From contig NZ_RBTP01000012.1 in NCBI RefSeq assembly GCF_003702045.1, forward strand, positions 310,001 through 374,000: a DNA stretch of 64,000 nucleotides, read 5' to 3'. Below, in pieces: positions 54,254 to 62,707 of the stretch. Under the pieces are notes generated by a model. The model was not told the origin of the DNA. It was given only the letters and a program-made list of their open reading frames with translations, and ran no database searches. Both the position numbers and the translations under genes were made by a program. The number at the start of each line of letters is the position of its first letter. Position 1 is the first letter of the stretch. This DNA is from Pseudomonas viridiflava (GTDB lineage Bacteria; Pseudomonadota; Gammaproteobacteria; Pseudomonadales; Pseudomonadaceae).

Positions 54254-54760
54254 CCTTTATCTCCACGCATCATGGATAGCGAACTCGCGCCCGCCGCGAA
54301 TGGCTGACAGTTAATGTCGATTTCATTTGAAAGTCTGTAGGGCGTTTCGGAATGTATCTCCGCGATGTCGTATTGATATATGGGGGCTGGATCCTGGCGG
54401 ATTCAATCGAGTTACCAGTGCGCAAAAAACGCTCTGCTTCGTCTGCAATCACAACCCCGGCGAGCGAAACGGCGGCCGCTAAAGGGTTGGTTGATTGCAA
54501 GGACTGAAAAGCAAACACAAGCCTGACTCCATTCGTGCAATGAGAATGGCGTCACAATAGTGGCAATAAGATACCGATCATATCAGGCTGCCCCCGATAG
54601 ACATTCAGGCGTACCCCTAGGGTCGAAGCGATCGATCCTGTTTATGGGGATGCAGGCCCTGAGCGCGTTTGCTGGCGCGCAGGACTTCTTTTGAAGTGAG
54701 ACACCAGTAAAGCATGATGTTAATGTGATATCAATTATCGAAATTGGCCGTTCATCGCCA
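54254..54760. other. Gene-free region upstream of cheV
   Basis: About 500 bases. A minus-strand frame 54518-54270 (82 codons) has no ribosome binding site and no recognised family. The region is A+T richer than the genes and may be the leftover of a lost gene. Its right end is the cheV promoter. Confidence 0.35.
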
Positions 54761-54787
54761 TTAAGGTCCGGCTTTTTCAGCCGATAC
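54761..54787 (+). promoter_or_regulatory. FliA (sigma-28) promoter of cheV
   Basis: TTAAG, 14 bases, then GCCGATAC. This agrees with the Pseudomonas flagellar sigma-28 consensus (TCAAG/TAAA, 14-16 bases, GCCGATAA). It is 43 bases before the cheV ATG, so transcription would start about 30-35 bases upstream of the gene. Confidence 0.75.
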
Positions 54788-54829
54788 ACGGTAAGCAGAC
54801 TCATAGTGACCATCGCTTCAGGAGCTAAA

Positions 54830-55759
54830 ATGGCCGGCATTCTCGACACAGTAGATCAACGCACACAGCTGGTGGGCGAGAATCGCCTGGAAATCCTCAT
54901 GTTCCGCCTTGCCGGTCGGCAATTGTTCGCGATTAACGTGTTCAAGGTTCAGGAAGTGCTGCAGCTTCCCAAGTTGACACTCATGCCGCAACGCCACTCT
55001 TTTGTCTGCGGCGTCGTTAACCTGCGGGGCCAGACGCTTCCGGTCATCGACCTGTCCCAGGCCATCGGCATGCGGCCTTTGGTGCCGGGCCCTGGCAGCA
55101 CCATTATCGTGACTGAATACAACCGTTCGGTTCAGGCCTTCCTGGTGGGCGGTGTGGACCGCATCGTCAACATGAACTGGGACGCGATCATGCCGCCGCC
55201 TGCCAGCGCGGGTCGTCAACACTACCTGACGGCCATCAGTAAGGTTGACGACCAGTTGGTGGAAATCATAGACGTCGAAAAAGTGCTGGCCGAAATTGTG
55301 CCTTACAACGCCAAGGTTTCGCGCGAGAAACTCGAAGATCCGGTGCTTGAAGGCGCTCGTGGTCGTGAAGTGCTGCTGGTGGACGATTCCAAGGTGGCGC
55401 TGGCACAGCTGCGCGACACCCTGTCGCAACTGGGGCTCAAGCTGCATGTTGCCAGCGATGGTCTCAAAGCACTGAATATGCTCAAGGGCTGGGCGGATGC
55501 CGGTGAGGACGTGCATAAGAAGCTGCTGATGGTCTTTACCGACGCAGAAATGCCGGAAATGGATGGCTATCGCCTGACCACCGAGATCCGCAACGATCCG
55601 CGTCTGCGTGCCCTGTACATCGTGCTGCACACCTCGCTGTCCGGCAGCTTCAACGAGTCGATGGTCAAGAAAGTCGGCTGTGACAACTTCCTGTCCAAGT
55701 TCCAGCCCGACAAGCTGGTTGAAGTGGTGCGTGAACGTTTGATGATGCTCAATAACTGA
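54830..55759 (+). CDS. cheV: Chemotaxis coupling protein CheV
   Basis: 309 residues from the ATG at 54830 with GGAG 5 bases upstream. CheW-like domain at 20-160 (RLEILMFRLAGRQLFAINVFKVQEVLQLP, GVVNLRGQTLPVIDLSQAIG) and receiver domain at 178-305, with Asp185-Asp186 and the phospho-acceptor Asp238 (FTDAEMPEMDGY). CheV couples chemoreceptors to CheA and is itself phosphorylated, which tunes adaptation. Its sigma-28 promoter links it to late flagellar expression. Confidence 0.95.
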   Translation: MAGILDTVDQRTQLVGENRLEILMFRLAGRQLFAINVFKVQEVLQLPKLTLMPQRHSFVCGVVNLRGQTLPVIDLSQAIGMRPLVPGPGSTIIVTEYNRSVQAFLVGGVDRIVNMNWDAIMPPPASAGRQHYLTAISKVDDQLVEIIDVEKVLAEIVPYNAKVSREKLEDPVLEGARGREVLLVDDSKVALAQLRDTLSQLGLKLHVASDGLKALNMLKGWADAGEDVHKKLLMVFTDAEMPEMDGYRLTTEIRNDPRLRALYIVLHTSLSGSFNESMVKKVGCDNFLSKFQPDKLVEVVRERLMMLNN

Positions 55760-55852
55760 ACCGACGTTGTTCAGAGTCTGCCTGCCGGTTCCGTGTTCGT
55801 ATAAGCTTTGCCGTTCACGTCAAAGCTTGTCGAACAACCCAAGGAACAGGTC

Positions 55853-56662
55853 ATGTTACGTCTGCGCGCCCTCTATCGTTACCCTCTGAAGTCATGCAAG
55901 GCAGAAATCCTGCAACGGGCGTCGTTCGACGGCTTGGGACTGGCGGGTGACCGACGCTGGATGTTGGTCGATGAAAGCACAGGACGTTTTCTGACCCAGC
56001 GTGCGTTGCCACAGATGTCACAGTTATCGGTTTTGTGGAACGCCAGCGGTGGGGTGACCCTCAGCGCGCCTGGCATGGCGCCGCTGGATGTCGAGGTCCC
56101 GGTTGATGCACAAGACAGCCTGCGCGGTGTGACCGTGTGGCGCGATTCGCTGCAAGTGCCAGACGCAGGCGACGCGGCGGCCGAGTGGGTCAGCCGCTTC
56201 ATCGGCAAGCCGACCCGGATGGTCTACATGCCTGTCGAGCGTGCCCGCTGGTTGCCCGGCGGCTACGGATCGGTCGATCACCGCATCAACTTTGCCGACG
56301 GGTTTCCACTGCTGTTGATCGGCCAAGGCTCGCTGGACGACCTGTCAGCCAGGCTGGGCAAGTCTGTGGAGATGCTGCGCTTCAGACCCAATCTGGTGAT
56401 CGAAGGCGCTGGAGCCTTCGCTGAAGACACTTGGAAGCGCATTCGCATCGGCGACCTACAGTTCGAACTGCTCAAGCCCTGCGCCCGCTGCATCCTCACC
56501 ACGATCGACCCTGCGACCGGCGAACGCAGCCCGGACCGAGAACCTTTCGCTACCCTCAAGACTTATCGCGAAGTTGAAGGCGACGTCATGTTCGGGCAGA
56601 ACATGGTCAATGTCGGGCCGGGTGAGCTTGAAGTGGGGATGGATGTTGAAGTGTTGGAGTGA
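55853..56662 (+). CDS. MOSC-domain protein (YcbX-like)
   Basis: 269 residues from the ATG at 55853 (AGGAACAGGTC before it). The MOSC N-terminal barrel (RLRALYRYPLKSCKAEILQRASFDGLGLAGDRRWMLVDE) and the MOSC core with RFRPNLVIEG and LKPCARCILTTIDPATGE (the conserved Cys-x-x-Cys) are visible. Without the ferredoxin tail seen in E. coli YcbX, it is a short form. It probably takes part in molybdenum-dependent reduction of N-hydroxylated compounds. Its stop is followed by a repeat element. Confidence 0.85.
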   Translation: MLRLRALYRYPLKSCKAEILQRASFDGLGLAGDRRWMLVDESTGRFLTQRALPQMSQLSVLWNASGGVTLSAPGMAPLDVEVPVDAQDSLRGVTVWRDSLQVPDAGDAAAEWVSRFIGKPTRMVYMPVERARWLPGGYGSVDHRINFADGFPLLLIGQGSLDDLSARLGKSVEMLRFRPNLVIEGAGAFAEDTWKRIRIGDLQFELLKPCARCILTTIDPATGERSPDREPFATLKTYREVEGDVMFGQNMVNVGPGELEVGMDVEVLE

Positions 56663-56689
56663 TCGAGTTTGATCGCAATGTCACGCAAG

Positions 56690-56860
56690 TCAAACTTGCG
56701 CCGTCCATAAATGGCCCTTGCGTTGAAGCGCCCTTCGAAAATGAAGGAGCCCCGGCGAAGCCGGGGCCGGAATCGGAGTAGGGGACTTTGCCTGCTTTGG
56801 CCCCTTTAAAGTAGGGCGCCGTAAGGACGCAAAGGTGACCGGAGTCGAGCATTTGGTCAC
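56690..56860. repeat. Repeat-like element with a GC-rich hairpin and coding-like reading
   Basis: The minus strand reads as GHLCVLTAPYFKGAKAGKV..., a phrase I recall as recurring in many short Pseudomonas hypothetical proteins, which points to a dispersed non-coding repeat. It holds a strong hairpin, GCCCCGGC-GAA-GCCGGGGC (56749-56767), that can end transcription of the MOSC gene or of a minus-strand RNA. No start site with a ribosome binding site is seen. The rest of 56663-57004 shows no other feature. Confidence 0.5.
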
Positions 56861-57004
56861 TGAATCCTCAGTCCATGCCAGTTGAGACGCGGAGCGTTAT
56901 GGATGGCATATCCACGCGAAGCGGTAGCTATGATCACATCGATGTCTTATCCGCCATCGCGTGAGTAAAGCTGTTTCTTCGCCTCTAACCCTGCACAGTC
57001 AAAC

Positions 57005-58933
57005 TCACAAATCATCAAAAAACCGTTCATGCCAGTCCACCAGCGGCTGCGGCGAGTTGAGTTTCTGGCCGTAGATCACCGAATACGACAGAACGTTCTG
57101 CACGTATTGACGCGTCTCGTCGAACGGAATGCTTTCCACCCACACGTCGAAGGCCAGGTGATTGGCACCTTTGAGCCACTGACGTACGCGCCCGGGCCCG
57201 GCGTTATAGGCGGCCGAGGCGAGCACACGGTTGCCGTTGAACTGGCTGTGCACCGAACTCAGGTAAGCAGCGCCGAGCTGGATGTTGGTGTCCGGGTCGA
57301 GCACCTGCTGGGGCGACGCGAGCGGAATGCTGAACTTGCGAGCGGTTTCTTTGGCTGTAGCCGGCATCAACTGCATCAGGCCGCTGGCACCGACGCCCGA
57401 ACGCGCGTCGTCCATGAACGCACTTTCCTGACGAGTGATCGCAAACACCCAGCTGGAATGCAGGCCGCGGATCTTGGCTTCACGGACCAGCGTATCGCGG
57501 TGCGCCATCGGGAAACGGATATCCAGATCGTCCCAGTACTGCGCCTGACTGATAGTGCGGATGGCCGGGAAATACCATTTCAGGTCGTAGGCCAGCTTGG
57601 CCTGGGCAACCATCTCATCGCGGCTGAAATGGCGGCTGACGTGATACCACTCGCGACGCCCATCGACGATCTCGCCACGGTCATGAAACTCCAGTGCGCG
57701 GCGCACCCCTGGCGTATTGCGAACCTTGTTGATCAGTGCCTGACTCAGCACCAGCGGCTTGTTGTTGAGCTGGTAAGGGCTCTGGGTGCGGTCGGCAGCC
57801 AGAAAGCCGTAGAAATCGCGCTCCTTGGCCACGTCCTTGTACAGCGCGGCAATCAGAGGGCTGTTGGGTTGGGCCAGTTCGAGCGAGCGGGCCTCCCAGT
57901 AACGCCAGCGGTTGGTGTTAGCCAGATCCTTGGGCAGGCGGCGCGTCAGCTCGTAGGCATCTTCCCAGCGGCCCAGACGCAGCAGCAGGCGCAGGCGCCA
58001 TTCGGTCACCGTGTTGTCGCGCAGGTCCGGGTCATACTTGGTCATGACTTCAAGGGCGCGATCATCGTAGCGGCGCGCCAGGGTCAAGCCGATTTCCTTG
58101 GCGATTTCCACCTGTTCTTCCCGGGAGAAGTGCATGGTGATCGCGTAACTGTCCAGCATCGCAAGGGCTTTCTGCGGATCCTGACGAGCCAGTCGACGCA
58201 GGCCCAGGCCCACCACGTCAGACATGGCTTCGTCCACCGGCAGGAACTGCCCCGGGTTGTTGATCATTTCCGGTTTCTGGGCCACCGCAACCAGCAGTTT
58301 GCCTTGAGGTGCCAGCGAGTTGAGGCTGTTGACCAGCGTGTTGGCCAAGGTGTAGTTGCGGCCCTGAGCCGCCAGCTTGGCGCGCTGCCAACGTTTCTGC
58401 TCGGTCAACTGGCCTGCCGCAGCCCATTGAGCGAAGAACGCGTCGCAGGCCGCAGGCAGGGTTTTGCCGGTCATCCAGAGCTTCTCGGCACTGGCGAAAC
58501 CTTCCGCACGCTTGTTGTTGTTCAACTGATACTGGCCATACAGGCAGTCCAGTTCGACGAAATTCATTTTCGGGTCGTAGTATTTGACGAACGGCTGCCA
58601 GTCGCCGCGCTCGGCCAGCCAGCGCAACCAGCGCAACTTCATCCAGTTGGCCTGGGGAAGGTCACCATGCTCAGCGAGAAACTTTTCGATCTCGGCGTTG
58701 CTGGCGGTTTTCAGGCGCGCGGTCAGCTCGTCGTATTCCAGATAGGGTTCGAGCGGATAGTCGGCAAGTGCCGTGCTGTACATCTGGTAGGGACCCGAGT
58801 CGCCCTTGGCCAGCGCACGTTTTGCCTCGTCGTAATATTGGCGTTGTTGGGTAAGGTCTGCCGCGTGAGCAGTCTGGACGGCAGTAGCGGTGAGGAGCAG
58901 GCACGATAGAAAGCTGAACAAACGACTGCGCAT
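57005..58933 (-). CDS. slt: Soluble lytic murein transglycosylase
   Basis: 642 residues from the ATG at 58933; the frame is open to 58993 but the signal peptide begins at 58933 (MRSRLFSFLSCLLLTATAVQTAHA, cleaved about 24). A long helical superhelix domain (30-460) is followed by the SLT domain, with catalytic Glu503 in FAITRQESAF, GLMQLMPATA and ASAAYNAGPGRV. It is a periplasmic enzyme that cuts murein glycan strands. It is divergent from uup. Confidence 0.96.
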   Translation of the reverse strand: MRSRLFSFLSCLLLTATAVQTAHAADLTQQRQYYDEAKRALAKGDSGPYQMYSTALADYPLEPYLEYDELTARLKTASNAEIEKFLAEHGDLPQANWMKLRWLRWLAERGDWQPFVKYYDPKMNFVELDCLYGQYQLNNNKRAEGFASAEKLWMTGKTLPAACDAFFAQWAAAGQLTEQKRWQRAKLAAQGRNYTLANTLVNSLNSLAPQGKLLVAVAQKPEMINNPGQFLPVDEAMSDVVGLGLRRLARQDPQKALAMLDSYAITMHFSREEQVEIAKEIGLTLARRYDDRALEVMTKYDPDLRDNTVTEWRLRLLLRLGRWEDAYELTRRLPKDLANTNRWRYWEARSLELAQPNSPLIAALYKDVAKERDFYGFLAADRTQSPYQLNNKPLVLSQALINKVRNTPGVRRALEFHDRGEIVDGRREWYHVSRHFSRDEMVAQAKLAYDLKWYFPAIRTISQAQYWDDLDIRFPMAHRDTLVREAKIRGLHSSWVFAITRQESAFMDDARSGVGASGLMQLMPATAKETARKFSIPLASPQQVLDPDTNIQLGAAYLSSVHSQFNGNRVLASAAYNAGPGRVRQWLKGANHLAFDVWVESIPFDETRQYVQNVLSYSVIYGQKLNSPQPLVDWHERFFDDL

Positions 58934-59137
58934 GAGACTTCCGAGCAGATGAGTCGTGAAAAGTGTCGCTAGCTTAGCCTTTTGCCAGCTCATCGTGAAA
59001 GCACTGCCGACAAGCTTGACTCATGCAGAAATAATTGGCCGGTATAAAGAAGCACCGGTGCGGACCGTTCGTGTGACGAATCCCGACATCCACCGCCTAT
59101 CTCAGGTAGAATGCGCGCCCGGTTTTTGGAGAAGCTC

Positions 59138-61048
59138 ATGACCCTGCTCAAATTCAGCGATGTGTCCCTTGCTTTCGGCGCCATGCCGTTATTGGACAAG
59201 GTGTCCTGGCAGATCGCCCGTGGTGAGCGGGTGTGTATCATTGGCCGCAACGGCACTGGCAAGTCCAGCATGCTGAAGCTGGTCAAAGGCGTTCAGAAGC
59301 CCGATGAAGGCGCCGTGTGGCGCGCGCCCGGTCTGAAGATCGGCGAACTTCCACAGGAATTGCCGGTGGCCGACGGACGGACGGTGTTCGACGTGGTGGC
59401 CGAGGGTCTTGACGGTGTCGGCGCCTTGCTCGCCGAGTACCATCACCTGGCCCAGAACTGCGTGACCGAGGAAGACCTCAACAAGCTCATGCATGTGCAG
59501 CAGGATCTAGAAGCCCGTGATGGCTGGCGCTTGCAGCAGTTGGTCGACAGCACCCTGAGCCGCTTGCAGCTGCCTGCCGACAAAACGCTGGCCGAGCTGT
59601 CCGGCGGCTGGCGTCGCCGCGTTCTGCTGGCCCAGGCCCTGGTTTCCGAGCCAGATCTGCTGCTGCTTGACGAGCCAACCAACCACCTGGACATCGGCGC
59701 GATTGCCTGGCTTGAAGAAGCCCTCAAGGATTTCCAGGGTGCCGTGTTGTTCATCACGCACGACCGGGCATTCCTGCAAAACCTGGCCACGCGCATCCTG
59801 GAGCTGGATCGCGGCGGCCTGATCGACTGGAACGGCGACTACGCCAGCTTCCTCGTCCACAAGGAAGCGGCGCTGGCGGCCGAAGAAACGGCCAACGCGC
59901 TGTTCGACAAGCGTCTGGCGCAGGAAGAAGTCTGGATTCGTCAGGGTATCAAGGCCCGCCGTACCCGTAACGAAGGGCGCGTGCGTGCGCTCAAAGAGTT
60001 GCGTGTCGAACGCAGCGAGCGCCGCGAGCGTACCGGCAAGGCCAACATCCAGCTGGATACCGCAGAGAAATCCGGCAAGCAGGTCATGGTGCTGGACAAT
60101 GTCAGCTTCGCGCATCCGGGCGGTCCGATGCTGATCAAGGACTTCTCGATGGTCCTGCAGCGCGAAGACCGTATCGGTCTGCTCGGTGCCAACGGTACAG
60201 GCAAGACCACCTTGCTCAAGCTGATGCTCGACAACCTGCAGCCAACCGGCGGCAAGGTCGAGGTCGGTACGCGTCTGGACGTTGCCTACTTCGACCAGTT
60301 GCGTCACCAGCTCGATCTGGAAAAGACCGTGATCGACAACGTGGCCGAAGGCCGCGACTTTATCGATATCGATGGTCAGAGCCGCCATGTGCTGAGCTAC
60401 CTGGGCGACTTCCTGTTCAGTCCTCAGCGTGCACGTACGCCGGTAAAAGCATTGTCCGGTGGTGAGCGCGCCCGCCTTTTGCTGGCCAAGCTGTTCAGCA
60501 AGCCGGCCAATCTGCTGGTACTCGACGAGCCGACCAACGACCTGGACGTTGAAACCCTTGAGCTGCTCGAAGAGGTGTTGTTGACCTTCAAGGGCACCGT
60601 ACTGATGGTCAGCCACGACCGGGCATTTCTCGACAACGTCGTCACCAGCACGCTGGTGTTCGAAGGTGAAGGCAAGGTCCGCGAGTACGTGGGTGGTTAT
60701 CAGGACTGGCTGCGTCAGGGCGGTTCTCCGCGCCTGTTGGGCGTGGCTGATACCAAGTCGGGCAAGGCCGAGCTGGCCAGTGCCGTTGTTCAAGCCGCGC
60801 CGGTGGCTGCTCAGGACATGCCGGTCGCCAAGAAAAAACTCAGCTACAAGCATCAGCGTGAGCTGGAAGCCTTGCCAGGCCAGATCGACGAGGTTGAAGG
60901 CAAGATGGCAGCCCTGACGGCTGAAATGGCTGCACCAGGGTTTTATCAGCAGCCAGCCGAGCAGACCACTGCTGCATTGGCGCAGATGGAAAGCCTGCAG
61001 GGTGAGCTGGATGCCTTGCTGGAACGCTGGGCCGAACTGGACGAGTGA
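59138..61048 (+). CDS. uup: ABC-F ATPase Uup
   Basis: 636 residues from the ATG at 59138 with GGAG 7 bases before it. Two ABC domains are seen: GRNGTGKSS, LSGGWRRRVLLAQAL and LLLDEPTNHLD in the first; GANGTGKTT, LSGGERARLLLAKL and LVLDEPTNDLD in the second. There is no membrane domain. The C-terminal 90 residues form a coiled coil typical of Uup. It acts on ribosomes or on DNA transposition/replication intermediates. Length is normal. Confidence 0.95.
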   Translation: MTLLKFSDVSLAFGAMPLLDKVSWQIARGERVCIIGRNGTGKSSMLKLVKGVQKPDEGAVWRAPGLKIGELPQELPVADGRTVFDVVAEGLDGVGALLAEYHHLAQNCVTEEDLNKLMHVQQDLEARDGWRLQQLVDSTLSRLQLPADKTLAELSGGWRRRVLLAQALVSEPDLLLLDEPTNHLDIGAIAWLEEALKDFQGAVLFITHDRAFLQNLATRILELDRGGLIDWNGDYASFLVHKEAALAAEETANALFDKRLAQEEVWIRQGIKARRTRNEGRVRALKELRVERSERRERTGKANIQLDTAEKSGKQVMVLDNVSFAHPGGPMLIKDFSMVLQREDRIGLLGANGTGKTTLLKLMLDNLQPTGGKVEVGTRLDVAYFDQLRHQLDLEKTVIDNVAEGRDFIDIDGQSRHVLSYLGDFLFSPQRARTPVKALSGGERARLLLAKLFSKPANLLVLDEPTNDLDVETLELLEEVLLTFKGTVLMVSHDRAFLDNVVTSTLVFEGEGKVREYVGGYQDWLRQGGSPRLLGVADTKSGKAELASAVVQAAPVAAQDMPVAKKKLSYKHQRELEALPGQIDEVEGKMAALTAEMAAPGFYQQPAEQTTAALAQMESLQGELDALLERWAELDE

Positions 61049-61065
61049 TCGCCTGACGGCATCTG

Positions 61066-61097
61066 TAGAAAAGCCCGGACATGTCCGGGCTTTTCTC
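61066..61097. terminator. Bidirectional rho-independent terminator
   Basis: GAAAAGCCCGGACATGTCCGGGCTTTTC: perfect stem with A-run and T-run on the two sides. It ends uup (plus) and the convergent uspA-family gene (minus). Confidence 0.9.
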
Positions 61098-61109
61098 TGT
61101 TGCGCAGGG

Positions 61110-61550
61110 TTACTCGGGTTTTTTGAGGCGTACGGCCAGTACGTCGCACGGTGCGCCGTGCAGTACGTCATTGGCCGTAGAACCGAGCAGCAGCGCCAGA
61201 CCGTGACGTCCGTGACTGCCGACCACGATCAGGTCGCAGTTCTGGTTCTTGGCCAACTGGTGGATTTCCTGACGCGGCTGTCCATAAACCAGATGGCTTT
61301 CACCCGCTTTCATCTGCGGGTATTTCACTTTCAGCTTTTCCAGTTTTTCCTTGGCTTGGTCGAACTGCTGTTGTTGCAGTTGAGACAGGTCCATCGGAAC
61401 GTCGCCCCCGAAGGCCATCGCCATCGGTTCCACGATGTGCACCATCGAAAGCGTCGCGCCGCTGGCTTCAGCCAATACTCGAGCCCGGCGAATGACAGGG
61501 TCGCATTCGTCGGTGAGGTCAATGGCAACCAGAATATGTTGATACGACAT
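61110..61550 (-). CDS. Universal stress protein, UspA family
   Basis: 146 residues. MSYQHILVAIDLTDECDPVIRRA and the ATP-binding loop GSHGRHGLALLLGSTANDVLHGAPCDVLAV (Gly-x-x-Gly plus Ser/Thr) place it in the ATP-binding Usp group. It is cytoplasmic and linked to starvation or oxygen stress. It is monocistronic, with a shared terminator. Confidence 0.93.
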   Translation of the reverse strand: MSYQHILVAIDLTDECDPVIRRARVLAEASGATLSMVHIVEPMAMAFGGDVPMDLSQLQQQQFDQAKEKLEKLKVKYPQMKAGESHLVYGQPRQEIHQLAKNQNCDLIVVGSHGRHGLALLLGSTANDVLHGAPCDVLAVRLKKPE

Positions 61551-61675
61551 GAGGGTGTCCTCCGAGAGGGTTGCGATAGTGTGAGTATGGCTCTTTCGTT
61601 CGCATCTGGGCAGACCCCGTGCAAGCCACTGTTTTCAATTGTTGTAATAGCCTGAGTCGGGCGGGGGCAAGAAAT

Positions 61676-62113
61676 ATGACGGTCTGGATAGTCCTGTCAA
61701 TCATTTGTGTCATGTTGAGTCCACTTGTGTGGCTGCGTCCATCGCGTCATCAGAGCGGCCGGATGGCATTGCGCATGGAAGCCCGGCGTATTGGCATGGC
61801 CATGCAACTAGCACCGCAGGAGTGGCCGCACTGGCTTCCCAAAGAGCCGCCCAGCCCTTGCGCTCAGTACCATCGCCCTCGCAAGAGTTCCAATTCCGAT
61901 GCCTGGGTCTACTGGCAGCTCGAGCCCGGAGTCTGGGTCAATCGCTGGCGTGAGCCTTGCGAGGACGATGCGTTGCTCGCCCATTTCAGTACGCTTCCAG
62001 CCGATGTGTTCAAGGTTGAAGCGGACGCGCAGATGATTGCGGTGTACTGGGCCGAGCGGGGCGAGGCAGAAGTATTACAGCGTATTAACGCGGTGCTCAA
62101 GGCGTTGGCGTAA
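61676..62113 (+). CDS. Small single-span membrane protein of unknown function
   Basis: 145 residues from the ATG at 61676; the frame opens at 61619 but a membrane segment begins right at the chosen start (TVWIVLSIICVMLSPLVWLRP). The rest (25-145) is cytoplasmic and rich in Arg, Trp, Pro and Ala, with WPHWLPKEPPSPC and WVYWQLEPGVWVNRW. The layout (one helix, then a basic, Trp-rich region) recalls YajC-like proteins of pseudomonads, without firm support. It has no close same-strand neighbour. Confidence 0.65.
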   Translation: MTVWIVLSIICVMLSPLVWLRPSRHQSGRMALRMEARRIGMAMQLAPQEWPHWLPKEPPSPCAQYHRPRKSSNSDAWVYWQLEPGVWVNRWREPCEDDALLAHFSTLPADVFKVEADAQMIAVYWAERGEAEVLQRINAVLKALA

Positions 62114-62140
62114 AGCACTCGCCGGCAAATCGCAGGCAAT

Positions 62141-62166
62141 AAAAAGCCCGATAACAACATCGGGCC
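62141..62166 (-). terminator. Rho-independent terminator reading leftward
   Basis: On the minus strand, GCCCGAT-GTTGTT-ATCGGGC is followed by TTTTTATT. On the plus strand no T-run follows. There is no minus-strand protein gene upstream of it, which implies a non-coding transcript. Confidence 0.8.
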
Positions 62167-62380
62167 GGGGTTGGCCAGGCAGGCCGATAATTCCTTGGGC
62201 GCCGGCATCCAGTATCTGAATGCCGGTTATCACCGCTGCGCACCTGCGATCAACTTCATCTCAGGCCTCTTATGGCGCAGTGGCGTGACTCTAGTCCTTC
62301 TGCTCTCTTTTGTCGCGTTTTTCCCTACACTTCTTTCAAATGAGCCTCAACGGTGCAGAGTCTGCGGAGTTTGGCTTAGG
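62141..62380 (-). ncRNA. Candidate small RNA in the fadB leader, antisense orientation
   Basis: The minus-strand region before the terminator at 62141-62166 carries further hairpins: GGCC-AGGCA-GGCC (62173-62185) and CCGGCAT...ATGCCGG (62202-62226). A possible minus-strand promoter is TTGCCA, 16 bases, TAATGC near 62384-62413. No frame longer than about 10 codons has a start site. The 5' end is only a guess. Confidence 0.4.
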
Positions 62381-62414
62381 CTGTGCATTATCATTTCGTC
62401 GAATGATGGCAAAT

Positions 62415-62428
62415 CAAACATGGGTTTG
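62415..62428. promoter_or_regulatory. PsrA-type operator upstream of fadB
   Basis: CAAAC-ATGG-GTTTG fits the PsrA consensus (G/CAAAC, 2-4 bases, GTTTG/C) known for fatty-acid genes of P. aeruginosa. It is 280 bases before the fadB start. A looser pair (TCAAACG ... CGTTTGG) lies at 62530-62558. The rest of 62167-62707 has no convincing protein gene. Confidence 0.65.
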
Positions 62429-62707
62429 TTGGTCAGGAATCGCTTGTGCGTTCGGCAATCCGCCGTTTTTATGGGTGTTTTGGCGAATTGACAATTATCC
62501 GGTTTTGCCCGATGGTGTGCGTACCCAAATCAAACGGGCGTATGAAATGAGCGTTTGGTCGTCAGACGGCTCTGACAGAATCCTGGCTACCACGTCGCAG
62601 CGGATGTACGTGTGATTTGGCGTGTTCATCGACGGCGACGTCGTAGTCTCGCTGAGCGGTAATGTTCAGCGAGTATTGTTCAGCTTCCATATTGTGGAGA
62701 TCAGTTG

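Noticed and set aside
54270-54518. Minus-strand 82-codon frame upstream of cheV
   Set aside because: No start signal and no known family; kept only as a possible remnant.
56607-56852. Minus-strand 81-codon hypothetical protein
   Set aside because: It overlaps the end of the MOSC gene and a GC hairpin, and reads like a dispersed repeat instead of a gene.
57029-58909. 626-codon frame antisense to slt
   Set aside because: It mirrors slt on the other strand; slt has a signal peptide and catalytic motifs. Long antisense frames are common in GC-rich genes.
59507-61171. 554-codon frame antisense to uup
   Set aside because: It is opposite a full ABC-F gene with both ATP sites; composition is that of a shadow.
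62310-62615. Plus-strand frame of 101 codons in the fadB leader
   Set aside because: No ribosome binding site and an odd Trp/Cys/Phe-rich product; it also spans the PsrA-type site.
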